A DNA stretch of 8,063 bases from UBA7239 sp035456205 (GTDB lineage Bacteria; Pseudomonadota; Gammaproteobacteria; Pseudomonadales; UBA7239), in the NCBI GenBank assembly GCA_035456205.1, contig DATIDQ010000028.1, positions 1 to 8,063 of the forward strand, in the 5' to 3' direction. The notes beneath the pieces are model-generated. The model saw only the letters and a program-made list of their open reading frames with translations. It was not told the origin of the DNA and did no database searches. Position 1 is the first letter of the stretch. The number at the start of each line of letters is the position of its first letter. A program made the translations under genes and the position numbers. Shown piece after piece: positions 1 to 6,416 of the stretch.

Positions 1-1512
1 GTAACGATCCGCGCTATAACCGCCAGGACCAAGTTTGTGTACTGTTCCGGTTTTGCCTGCGACACGAAACCCCGGTACGCGCGCGCGAGTGCCAGTTCCA
101 CCTGGCTGGGTCACTGCTTCTATCATTGGAATAATTTGCTGCACAATGGCATCTGGTAAAGCTTGTGCGCCAACTTTTATTTCATCCTGACGCAACAGCG
201 ATACGGGCCGCCGCATCCCGTGATTAGCAAAAACGCTGTATGCCTGCGCCAATTGCAATGTTGTTACGGATACACCATGACCGAAAGCCATGGTGGCACG
301 ATCCAGTTCTCGCCAACGCTGATAGCTGGGCAACACACCGACACTTTCACCTGGAAAACCGGTACCGGTTGCCTGTCCGAGACCAAAGCGATGAAACATA
401 TTGCGCACAGCATTGGGCTCAAGTGACAAGGCAATCTTGACTGTTCCCACCTGACTGGACTTTGCAATAATTTTTGTTAGGTCAATCACGCCATAATTGC
501 TGTGATCTTTCAGCAATTTGCCCTGAATATTGATGGAGCCTGGACTCGTGTCAACAACCATTTCAGGCCGCCATTTGCCACTTTCCAATGCAGCAGACAT
601 CGTCAACGGCTTCATGGTGGAGCCGGGTTCAAACACATCCACCAATGCACGATTACGCATCTGTTGTGGTTTGATACCAACACGATTATTGGGATTGAAT
701 GATGGCGAATTAACCATCGCCAGAATTTCACCCGTCTTAACATCAAGAACGACTGCAGATCCACCTTGCGCATCAAAATCAGTAACTATCTGCTTCAGAA
801 TGGTATGAGCGAAATATTGCAAACGCAGATCGATGCTGAGCGCGAGATCAATGCCATTCTGTTCCGGCTGCTGTAAACCCAGGTCTTTGACCATACGGCC
901 TTTCAAATCCCTGACAACACGACGCTTACCAGCCACACCTTTCAATGCATCGTTAAACCCCAACTCAATACCTTCCTGCCCTTTGTCATCGATATCAGTA
1001 AAACCCACCAGATGAGCCACCACCTCACCAGCAGGATAAAACCGCTTGTATTCACGCTGTCCGTAAATGCCATCAATATTCTGCGCCAACACTGCTTCCG
1101 CTTCTGCAGGCGCAAGATGACGGCGCAAGTACATAAATTCCTTGCCGTTGTACTGCGCCATTTTTTCGAGCAGTTCCTTTTCACTCCAGTTCATCACACG
1201 GCCTACCGCGCGCCAACTGTCTGTGTCCTGCCCCAACACTTTTGGGTTAGCCCATAGCGTTACAACCGGCGTGCTGACCGCTAATGGCTCGCCATTCCTG
1301 TCGGTAATCATCCCTCGGTGCGCCTGGATGCTTTCCGTGCGAACCATTCTTGCTTCGCCTTGCTTCTCAAGAAATGCGTGATTCATCAGCACCTGGTGAT
1401 CAGCAAGACGGCCGATCAATAACAACGCCAATAGCGCAATAAAACCGCCAATAAATTTGAAGCGCCAGTTTTTACTGTTAACCACAATAATCGGTTCTGT
1501 TTTTTTCACCAT
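1..1512 (-). CDS. ftsI: FtsI / PBP3, septal peptidoglycan transpeptidase (3' end outside window)
   Basis: Class B penicillin-binding protein that cross-links septal peptidoglycan together with FtsW in the divisome; it is anchored in the inner membrane with the catalytic domain in the periplasm. The minus frame is open without interruption from the ATG at 1512 to the window edge, giving 504 residues of an expected 570-590; the C-terminus is missing. Visible parts are a short basic cytoplasmic tail, one membrane segment (about residues 18-36), the dimerisation-domain motif RGMITDRNG (66-74), the active-site box EPGSTMKP with nucleophile Ser298 and Lys301, the second box SSQ (352-354), and the third box GKTGT with Lys487. 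The second box has Gln where the family normally has Asn. The start ATG shares one base with the ftsL stop (TGATG), so translation is probably coupled; only a weak AAGG lies upstream. Identification is firm from the three ordered motifs and gene position. Confidence 0.97.
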   Translation of the reverse strand, partial: MVKKTEPIIVVNSKNWRFKFIGGFIALLALLLIGRLADHQVLMNHAFLEKQGEARMVRTESIQAHRGMITDRNGEPLAVSTPVVTLWANPKVLGQDTDSWRAVGRVMNWSEKELLEKMAQYNGKEFMYLRRHLAPAEAEAVLAQNIDGIYGQREYKRFYPAGEVVAHLVGFTDIDDKGQEGIELGFNDALKGVAGKRRVVRDLKGRMVKDLGLQQPEQNGIDLALSIDLRLQYFAHTILKQIVTDFDAQGGSAVVLDVKTGEILAMVNSPSFNPNNRVGIKPQQMRNRALVDVFEPGSTMKPLTMSAALESGKWRPEMVVDTSPGSINIQGKLLKDHSNYGVIDLTKIIAKSSQVGTVKIALSLEPNAVRNMFHRFGLGQATGTGFPGESVGVLPSYQRWRELDRATMAFGHGVSVTTLQLAQAYSVFANHGMRRPVSLLRQDEIKVGAQALPDAIVQQIIPMIEAVTQPGGTGTRARVPGFRVAGKTGTVHKLGPGGYSADRY

Positions 1513-1826
1513 CACTGCACCTTCACCACAGTGATTTGATCAGGTCTTGGCGCTTGCATCTCCAATCCATTCAGCGCCATATCATGTATACGGCCATAAG
1601 CCGCCCATGTACTTTTTTCGACCAGATACTGCCCCCACAGCACTTGCATATCGCGCGCATCAGCACGCAGTGTTTCCAGTTCAGCAAGATGACGCCGGTT
1701 TTCAAATGCAGAAACAATGACACCCAATGCCGAGCCCATCACAGAAGCAACCAGGAGCAGCAGACAAAACAGACCAAACAAGCTGATTTCCATATCTTTT
1801 TGTGGTTTGTCCTGGATATCACTCAT
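1512..1826 (-). CDS. ftsL: FtsL, bitopic cell division protein
   Basis: Small inner-membrane scaffold protein of the divisome, expected to form the FtsQ-FtsL-FtsB complex that activates FtsWI. The 104-residue product has a short charged cytoplasmic tail (1-14), one strongly hydrophobic membrane segment (about 15-39), and a charged periplasmic helix rich in Leu, Glu and Arg (about 41-70) that fits the FtsL coiled coil, followed by a short tail ending in VVKVQ. Length and topology are typical; sequence conservation in this family is low, so the call rests heavily on its place between rsmH and ftsI. The ATG overlaps the rsmH stop by four bases (ATGA), and its own TGA shares a base with the ftsI start, which points to coupled translation across the three genes. 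Confidence 0.93.
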   Translation of the reverse strand: MSDIQDKPQKDMEISLFGLFCLLLLVASVMGSALGVIVSAFENRRHLAELETLRADARDMQVLWGQYLVEKSTWAAYGRIHDMALNGLEMQAPRPDQITVVKVQ

Positions 1827-2788
1827 ACTGCGATACCGGATTGAAACTTTTCATTTACATACAACTTTTCAGCCACTCGCAATACTGCACTGCGCGCACG
1901 TGGATTTTTTTCAATTTCCGCATCACCGGGTTTTATTGCCTTCCCTACCAATTTTAGTGTTCTACCCTCCCGATCACCGGTCACAGGAATATGTCGTGGC
2001 ACTTCGATACCACGACTCTGTTCCCGAAAAAATTGTTTGACGATCCTGTCTTCCAGAGAATGAAATGCAATAACAGCAATACGCCCTCCAGCTTCGAGTA
2101 TATCCAGCGCATCCTGCAGGACTTTTTTCAATTCGCCAAGCTCGTCATTGATAAAAATCCTGATTGCCTGAAAAACACGTGTGGCAGGATGTTTATGTTT
2201 TTCCCAGGCAGGATTGGCCGCGGTGACTACTTCCGCCAACTGCAGCGTACGCGTGAACGGGGTTTCACTACGCGATTTCTCAATAGCACCGGCGATGCGC
2301 TTTGCATAACGCTCCTCACCGTATTCGCGGAATACCGTGGTCATTTCTTCTATGGAAGCGCTGTTGATCCAGTCAGCAGCACTCATGCCTGCCTGCGGAT
2401 TCATGCGCATATCCAACGGGCCATCGTTCATGAAACTGAAGCCGCGTTCAGCATCATCCAGTTGTGGCGAAGACACACCGATATCCAGCAAGATACCGCT
2501 GACCTTGCCCAACAAATTACGCTCGACCACAACACGACGCATATCGCCGAAATTGCACTGCTCGATTTGAAAACACGGATTATTGGCATGCTGCTCACGA
2601 GCGTACGCCACCGCTAACGGATCGCGATCCAATGCCAGCAACCGACCTTGCGCAGAAAGACGCGACAGCAACAAATGGCTATGACCACCACGACCATAAG
2701 TACCATCGATGTAAACACCGTCTACATTTTCTACGAGGGCATCCACCGCTTCATGTAGCAGAACGGTGGTGTGGGCGAAGTCACTCAT
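1823..2788 (-). CDS. rsmH: RsmH (MraW), 16S rRNA m4C1402 N4-methyltransferase
   Basis: S-adenosylmethionine-dependent enzyme that methylates N4 of C1402 in the decoding centre of 16S rRNA; cytoplasmic. The 321-residue length is normal. The SAM-binding region is clear: DGTYGRGGHS at 28-37, ALDRDP ending the second strand at 52-57, and LLDIGVSSPQLD at 100-111. Further family signatures are GFSFMNDGPLDMRM (116-129), the HPATRVFQAIRIFINDEL stretch (200-217), AFHSLEDRIVK (241-251) and NPRARSAVLRVAE near the C-terminus (295-307). It begins eight bases after the mraZ stop; an AGGG seven bases before the ATG can serve as ribosome binding site. The stop overlaps the ftsL start. Rapid recognition by multiple family motifs makes alternatives unlikely. 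Confidence 0.98.
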   Translation of the reverse strand: MSDFAHTTVLLHEAVDALVENVDGVYIDGTYGRGGHSHLLLSRLSAQGRLLALDRDPLAVAYAREQHANNPCFQIEQCNFGDMRRVVVERNLLGKVSGILLDIGVSSPQLDDAERGFSFMNDGPLDMRMNPQAGMSAADWINSASIEEMTTVFREYGEERYAKRIAGAIEKSRSETPFTRTLQLAEVVTAANPAWEKHKHPATRVFQAIRIFINDELGELKKVLQDALDILEAGGRIAVIAFHSLEDRIVKQFFREQSRGIEVPRHIPVTGDREGRTLKLVGKAIKPGDAEIEKNPRARSAVLRVAEKLYVNEKFQSGIAV

Positions 2789-2796
2789 GGCGCGCC

Positions 2797-3243
2797 CTAG
2801 AAAGAAATGGAATCAAGAATGGCGGGCAACTCGAATTCACCGCTGGTAGCGTCATGTCGACATTTTTGCCAACTGTCCTCGCTCCACAACTCGAACTTCT
2901 TGCCCATTCCCACCAGCACCAGCTTCTTTTCAAGCTGGGCATATTTACGCAGGGAAGATGGAAGCAACACGCGTCCATTGCTATCCATTTCCAGATCGCT
3001 TGCGTAACCCAACAACAAACGCTGGATGCGGCGCACACCGACATCCGTACTAGGCAGGGATTCCAATTGCGCTTCCAGTTCCTGCCAGACCGGCAGCGGA
3101 TAGATACGAAGGCAGGCATCACGAATATCAATAGTCGCCACCAGCTGCCCACGGCACAGTTCAGCCAGCACTTCTCGGTACTTGGCCGGAATCGCCAATC
3201 GCCCTTTCGGGTCGAGATGGATTTCCGCTATGCCTCTGAACAT
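2797..3243 (-). CDS. mraZ: MraZ, transcriptional repressor of the dcw cluster
   Basis: DNA-binding protein that, in E. coli, represses its own operon. The 148-residue product has the two tandem SpoVT-AbrB-like folds of MraZ, each with its DxxxGR signature: DPKGRLAIPAKYR (11-23) and DSNGRVLLPSSLRK (87-100). The N-terminus MFRGIAEIHLDPKGR is the canonical MraZ start, which fixes the ATG at 3243. A GAGAGG (3260-3255) lies 11 bases upstream, slightly farther than ideal. It is the first gene of the mraZ-rsmH-ftsL-ftsI run, and its leader carries four GTGG/ATGG boxes at 10-bp intervals that match the operator type known for MraZ, so autoregulation is a reasonable inference. No truncation or missing motif is seen. 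Confidence 0.98.
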   Translation of the reverse strand: MFRGIAEIHLDPKGRLAIPAKYREVLAELCRGQLVATIDIRDACLRIYPLPVWQELEAQLESLPSTDVGVRRIQRLLLGYASDLEMDSNGRVLLPSSLRKYAQLEKKLVLVGMGKKFELWSEDSWQKCRHDATSGEFELPAILDSISF

Positions 3244-3270
3244 GGGGCTTGCTGCCTCTCAATTAGATAA

Positions 3271-3290
3271 ACGCCCATTGCAATAGGCGT
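3271..3290. repeat. 20-bp near-perfect dyad in the mraZ leader
   Basis: The two arms ACGCC and GGCGT flank a centre containing ATTGCAAT, so the 20 bases are palindromic except for one base pair. In the minus-strand transcript that position is a U-G wobble, so a stem of about seven pairs with a UUGCAA loop could form. It sits between the MraZ operator and the mraZ ribosome binding site. The bases after it in the transcript (UUUAUCUAAUU) are only moderately U-rich. It could be a protein-binding dyad, an RNA hairpin affecting translation or decay, or a weak attenuator; sequence alone does not decide. Confidence 0.55.
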
Positions 3291-3311
3291 CCGTGTAGAT
3301 CGCCCAGCAAG

Positions 3312-3345
3312 CCATAGCCCGCCACTTTGATCCACTTTTCACCAC
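3312..3345 (-). promoter_or_regulatory. MraZ operator: four boxes at 10-bp spacing
   Basis: On the minus strand GTGG occurs at 3345-3342, 3335-3332 and 3325-3322, followed by ATGG at 3315-3312, all exactly 10 bases apart, with a weaker GTGT one step upstream at 3355-3352. MraZ of E. coli is known to bind direct TGGG-type repeats separated by about five bases in front of its own gene; the spacing and the box core agree. The array begins just past the -10 region and covers the start of the transcript, a suitable place for repression. Binding itself is inferred. Confidence 0.8.
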
Positions 3346-3353
3346 ACAGGTAC

Positions 3354-3380
3354 ACTATAGAGGGCAAAAATCCTTGTCAA
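3354..3380 (-). promoter_or_regulatory. Probable sigma70 promoter of the mra/dcw cluster
   Basis: A perfect TTGACA (-35) lies at 3380-3375 on the minus strand. Two overlapping -10 candidates follow: TATAGT (3359-3354, five of six consensus bases, 15-base spacer) and TAGTGT (3357-3352, weaker match, 17-base spacer). Transcription would begin near 3345-3348, immediately at the MraZ boxes, leaving a leader of about 100 bases before mraZ. The position relative to the operator supports the call; the exact -10 is uncertain. Confidence 0.7.
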
Positions 3381-3392
3381 GCAAGCTTTTCA

Positions 3393-3440
3393 CACGTTAT
3401 CGACCGTTCCCCGCACGTTGTCAGCAGTTGCCTGCACGTT
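3393..3440. repeat. Helically phased repeat array upstream of the mra promoter
   Basis: On the plus strand CACGTT occurs three times at exact 21-bp spacing (3393-3398, 3414-3419, 3435-3440). Between them lie the related CCGTT (3404-3408) and CAGTT (3425-3429), so a GTT core ends at 3398, 3408, 3419, 3429 and 3440: steps of 10, 11, 10 and 11. This keeps all five on one face of the helix. Read on the minus strand the unit is AAC(G/T)G, and the array ends 12 bases before the -35 hexamer, where an activator would bind. I do not recognise the binding protein. Confidence 0.6.
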
Positions 3441-3484
3441 AGCCGCAACTTTCAATAGTACAAAATGTATACAAATCAGAAATA

Positions 3485-3526
3485 TGCAAAGGAAACCTAA
3501 AGTAAAACCTTAAGTTTGTCTTTGCA
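3485..3526 (-). repeat. Imperfect hairpin with 12-bp tandem repeat downstream of rnpB
   Basis: Inverted arms TGCAAAG (3485-3491) and CTTTGCA (3520-3526) match perfectly. Inside them lies a two-copy tandem repeat with a 12-bp period (AAACCTAAAGTA at 3493-3504, AAACCTTAAGTT at 3505-3516, two differences). In the minus-strand RNA the arms give seven pairs, then a small internal loop, then about eight more, mostly A-U pairs with one G-U, closing a nine-base loop. It starts some 27 bases past the rnpB 3' end and is followed by UAUUUCUGAUUU rather than a clean U-tract. It may be a weak rnpB terminator or a structure guiding 3' processing; neither is proved. Confidence 0.45.
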
Positions 3527-3552
3527 GGGAGGCTTTCAGGGGATATAAAAAA

Positions 3553-3913
3553 GATGGAGTCAGCCGGTAAGCCGGGTTCTGTCGTGGACAATCATTCATC
3601 TGGGATCTGCGTCGCCACAGACCTCAAGCAACCTACCCGAATCCGGCGCGGGCCGCGCCAATGGATTCCTATTTGGTCTTGCTCCGAGTGGGGTTTACCG
3701 TACCGGTCTGTTACCAGACTCGTGGTGCGCTCTTACCGCACCGTTTCAGCCTTACCACGCATGCTTTGCAGCACCGTTCGGCGGTTTACTCTCTGTTGCA
3801 CTAGCCGTCGGCTCACGCCGCCCAGGCATTACCTGGCACTCTGCCCTATGGAGCCCGGACTTTCCTCCACTCTGAATCGTGAGATTCTCGGCAGCGATTG
3901 TCTGGCCAACTCC
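3553..3913 (-). ncRNA. rnpB: RNase P RNA, type A (catalytic M1 RNA)
   Basis: Catalytic RNA of RNase P, which with the RnpA protein removes the 5' leader of pre-tRNAs. Read on the minus strand it contains the conserved core elements in order: GGAAAGUCCGGGCUCC (3865-3850, P4 region), ACAGAGAGU (3796-3788), GCGGUAAGAGCGC (3739-3727), a P15/P16 hairpin region (3668-3639), and the 3' region AGAUGAAUGAUUGUCC followed by CACGACAGAACCCGGCUUA. The ends were set by helix P1: GGAGUUGGCC (3913-3904) pairs along its whole length with GGCUGACUCC near 3565-3556. About 361 bases, close to the 377 of E. coli. Six U residues (3552-3547) follow the 3' end directly. Both termini may be off by a few bases. Confidence 0.97.
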
Positions 3914-3919
3914 ACGTAC

Positions 3920-3948
3920 AGGGTAAAGCCTGCCAACCGGAATAACAA
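3920..3948 (-). promoter_or_regulatory. Probable sigma70 promoter of rnpB
   Basis: TTGTTA (3948-3943, four of six -35 bases) and TACCCT (3925-3920, three of six -10 bases) are separated by exactly 17 bases. The seventh base after the -10 is G3913, the same base predicted as the RNA 5' end from helix P1 pairing. The hexamers are weak, but spacing and the match to the independent 5' end support them. The 50-base gap behind the permease stop shows no convincing terminator, so read-through from the ABC operon may add to rnpB transcription. Confidence 0.6.
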
Positions 3949-3964
3949 CCTGCGCTCTTCCGTA

Positions 3965-5161
3965 TTACTCCGCTCGCAAGGCTTCAATCGGATCCAGTTG
4001 CGATGCACGCCACGCCGGTGCGATACCGGAAAACAATCCCACTGCCGCCGACAAGCCCAATGACAAAATAAAATAAAACGGCTGGATGGTGACAGGCATG
4101 GTCGGCACCAACAATTTTAAAAAACCTAACAAGGCACCAACACTCGCAAGCCCCAGCAAACCACCAAACATTGACAGCAATATTGCTTCACCGAGAAATA
4201 ATCCCAGCAACTGGCGCTGCGTTGTGCCGAGTGCACGCAACAAACCGATTTCTGCTGTGCGCTCGCGCAATGTGGTGCTCATAATTGTCAAAATGCCTAC
4301 GCCACCCACCAGCAAGGAAATGCTGCCCAACGCACTGACAGCAACAGTCAACAAACCGAGAATACGGTCAAGGCTGGAGAGCATGTCATCTTGCGTAAAC
4401 AAGGTAATGTCATCATCGCCATGCAATTCACGAAAACGTTTTTTGATTCTTTCTGACATTTCTGCTGATGTGGATTGCTCGGTGAAAATAATATCCATTT
4501 CCTGCAGATTAACGCGATTGAATAATTGCAAAGCGCGATCCGCAGGAATAAATGCAATTTCATCCAGATCCATACCCAGAAAATCACCTTTGGCCGCCAT
4601 CACGCCGATTACACGAAAACGTGCGCCGCCGATGCGGATAAATTGTCCTAGTGGATTGCTGTCACCAAATAATTCATAACGCAGTTTGCTGCCGAGTACC
4701 GCAAAAGGTCGCGTGTTGCCCGGATCATCCGGCGGCAAAAAACTGCCGAGTGCCACTGGCATCTGCCACGCTTCCGGCGCCTCACTGCCTACACCGAATA
4801 CATCTGTGTCGCGCGAGCGACTTTCTGCTTCTACATGGCCGGTACCCGTCACAATCGGCACCACATATTGCACATCGCGCAACTGGCGCATCACTTCACT
4901 ATCTGCAATCGTGAGTGGGCGCACCGTACTCAATACGCCGGCCATGCCCATGGTCTGGTTTTTTCCAGGAGAGACTTTGACGATACGCGAACCGAATTGT
5001 GAAAAACTGTCCATCACATAAACACGCAGACCTTCACCAATCGCTGTCAGCAATACGACAGCTGCAATGCCGATGGCAATACCTACTGCAGTCAATAATG
5101 TGCGTTGCCGCCCCGCACTTAAAGCGCGGCGTATCCATTGCAATGCGTCAACTGTTCTCAT
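3965..5161 (-). CDS. MacB/FtsX-type ABC transporter permease, second of two
   Basis: Inner-membrane permease of a MacB-like export system. The 398 residues show the family plan: a membrane segment near the N-terminus (about 21-42), a large periplasmic domain (about 43-265), and three further segments (about 267-295, 319-350, 361-383). The cytoplasmic stretch RERTAEIGLLRALGTTQRQL (299-318) is the typical coupling region that contacts the ATPase, and the C-terminus ends with the family motif PAWRASQLDPIEALRAE. It is a diverged relative of the permease encoded just upstream: both have SRSRD/ARSRD in the periplasmic part, and both C-termini share the P-A-x-R-A pattern followed by L-x-P-x-EAL. It starts 10 bases after that gene's stop, with only a weak ribosome site. 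No ATPase domain is fused to it, unlike true MacB. Substrate unknown. Confidence 0.93.
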   Translation of the reverse strand: MRTVDALQWIRRALSAGRQRTLLTAVGIAIGIAAVVLLTAIGEGLRVYVMDSFSQFGSRIVKVSPGKNQTMGMAGVLSTVRPLTIADSEVMRQLRDVQYVVPIVTGTGHVEAESRSRDTDVFGVGSEAPEAWQMPVALGSFLPPDDPGNTRPFAVLGSKLRYELFGDSNPLGQFIRIGGARFRVIGVMAAKGDFLGMDLDEIAFIPADRALQLFNRVNLQEMDIIFTEQSTSAEMSERIKKRFRELHGDDDITLFTQDDMLSSLDRILGLLTVAVSALGSISLLVGGVGILTIMSTTLRERTAEIGLLRALGTTQRQLLGLFLGEAILLSMFGGLLGLASVGALLGFLKLLVPTMPVTIQPFYFILSLGLSAAVGLFSGIAPAWRASQLDPIEALRAE

Positions 5162-5171
5162 AAAAAACAGC

Positions 5172-6416
5172 TCATGTCATTTTTCCTGCCAATGCTTCCA
5201 CAGGTTGCAAACGCGCTGCGCGCGATGCGGGCAGCCAAGCAAAAACCAGCCCGGACAATAGTGCAATCAGGACAGATGTCACCACTGCCCACGTTGGGGC
5301 AGCAAACGGTACATTCGGCCAGAGTGTTCTACCTAACAATACCAACAGTTCACCCGCAATGACGCCACACACTGCGCCCGCCATACAGAGTAATACCGAT
5401 TCCAGCAAGAACAGTCTGCGGATCTGGTGATTCGATGCACCCAATGCTTTCAGCAAACCGATTTCCTTTGTGCGCTGTGAAACGCTGATTAACGTCAGAT
5501 TCATTACCAGCACACCCGCCACCAACAAACTGATACCGGCAATCGCGCCAATACCTAACGTCAATGCAATAAATATCTTGTCAAACGTCTGCATCATGGA
5601 ATCCGGTTTTACCACCGTGACATCTTCTTCTCCCTGATGCAGATCGCGAAATGCGTCCAGAATTTCATTCCGCAATTTATCGATGGGGTAATAGGTGCGC
5701 GGCTGGATGATGACGCGAAATAATCCCTGCCGATTGAATAACATTTGTGTTGATGCAACCGGTATCAAAACCCCGTCACCGAGATCAAAGCCGGATGCAT
5801 CCGCTTTACCAGATAACACGCCGATAATGCGAAAACGGCGATCACCTATCTTGATCCATTCGCCAACAGCCTGATTATTGCCGAACAATTCAGTGCTGAC
5901 TTTCCCGCCAATCACACACACCGGTTGCGCAAGATTGTCTTCGATCTCCGGCAGAATGCTGCCATTCATCACTTTCAGTTCACGCACAGAAAAATATTGT
6001 GCCGTGCTGCCAACAATCATGACATCACGTGAACGTGCATTCGCCGATACTTCCACTTTCCCCGCCATCAATGGAACCACGGCTTGCGCACCGCGTAACC
6101 GTTCACGCAAAGATCTTACATCTGCCAGAGTGACGTCACGCGCCGCCGTTCCCATCACGGGCGGCGCACCACCAGTCGTTTGCTTGCGTCCTGGCAGCAC
6201 CACCAACAATTCCCCGCCGAGCGAAGAAAATTCGTTTTGCACAAAGCCGCGCGCGCCTTCGCCGAGTGCAGTAAAGGCGACGACAGAACCGACTGCCAAG
6301 GTCATTGCTAACAACATCATGCTGGTGCGGAAACGGTAGCGACGCAGCACCAGCAATGCGAATAACACGCTGTCGCGCCAGGTAATGCCCGTGACTTCAG
6401 AGACTGGCTGATGCAT
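5172..6416 (-). CDS. MacB/FtsX-type ABC transporter permease, first of two
   Basis: Inner-membrane permease of 414 residues with four membrane segments (about 31-53, 280-308, 335-360, 374-395) and a periplasmic domain of roughly 225 residues between the first two. The MacB-type core appears as FALLVLRRYRFRTSMMLLAM at the first segment and as the coupling region SQRTKEIGLLKALGASNHQI (313-332). The C-terminus carries LPASRAARLQPVEAL. It probably pairs with the next permease to form a heterodimer, because both lie in one operon with a single ATPase gene. The ATG at 6416 lies 20 bases inside the end of the ATPase gene; no other in-frame ATG occurs before residue 33, inside the first membrane segment, so this start is preferred. 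Ribosome site not obvious, consistent with coupling to the upstream gene. Substrate unknown. Confidence 0.92.
   Translation of the reverse strand: MHQPVSEVTGITWRDSVLFALLVLRRYRFRTSMMLLAMTLAVGSVVAFTALGEGARGFVQNEFSSLGGELLVVLPGRKQTTGGAPPVMGTAARDVTLADVRSLRERLRGAQAVVPLMAGKVEVSANARSRDVMIVGSTAQYFSVRELKVMNGSILPEIEDNLAQPVCVIGGKVSTELFGNNQAVGEWIKIGDRRFRIIGVLSGKADASGFDLGDGVLIPVASTQMLFNRQGLFRVIIQPRTYYPIDKLRNEILDAFRDLHQGEEDVTVVKPDSMMQTFDKIFIALTLGIGAIAGISLLVAGVLVMNLTLISVSQRTKEIGLLKALGASNHQIRRLFLLESVLLCMAGAVCGVIAGELLVLLGRTLWPNVPFAAPTWAVVTSVLIALLSGLVFAWLPASRAARLQPVEALAGKMT

Noticed and set aside
942..1184. Short minus-strand frame inside ftsI, raising the question of a frameshift in ftsI.
   Set aside because: The ftsI frame translates without a stop from 1512 to position 1 with all motifs in order, so the short frame is a shadow and the gene is not broken.
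1991..3270. Two long plus-strand open frames (1991-2617 and 2632-3270) opposite rsmH and mraZ.
   Set aside because: They lie fully opposite or across well-conserved minus-strand genes, show no recognisable domain and are rich in His/Gln/Thr as expected of antisense reading.
3466..3473. Palindrome TGTATACA and nearby A/T-rich promoter-like hexamers upstream of the phased array.
   Set aside because: Eight bases without symmetric flanks, and no -35/-10 pair with good spacing could be formed, so neither a binding site nor a second promoter is supported.
3554..4063. Plus-strand open frame of 169 codons that could be read as a protein starting MESAGKPGSVV.
   Set aside because: It is antisense to rnpB and the permease 3' end; such frames are well-known false proteins created by the conserved RNase P RNA sequence.
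4086..4679. Plus-strand open frame of 197 codons opposite the second permease.
   Set aside because: Composition is typical of an antisense shadow (Ser, Asn, Pro, Arg rich, no domain), and the minus-strand permease is complete with clear family motifs.
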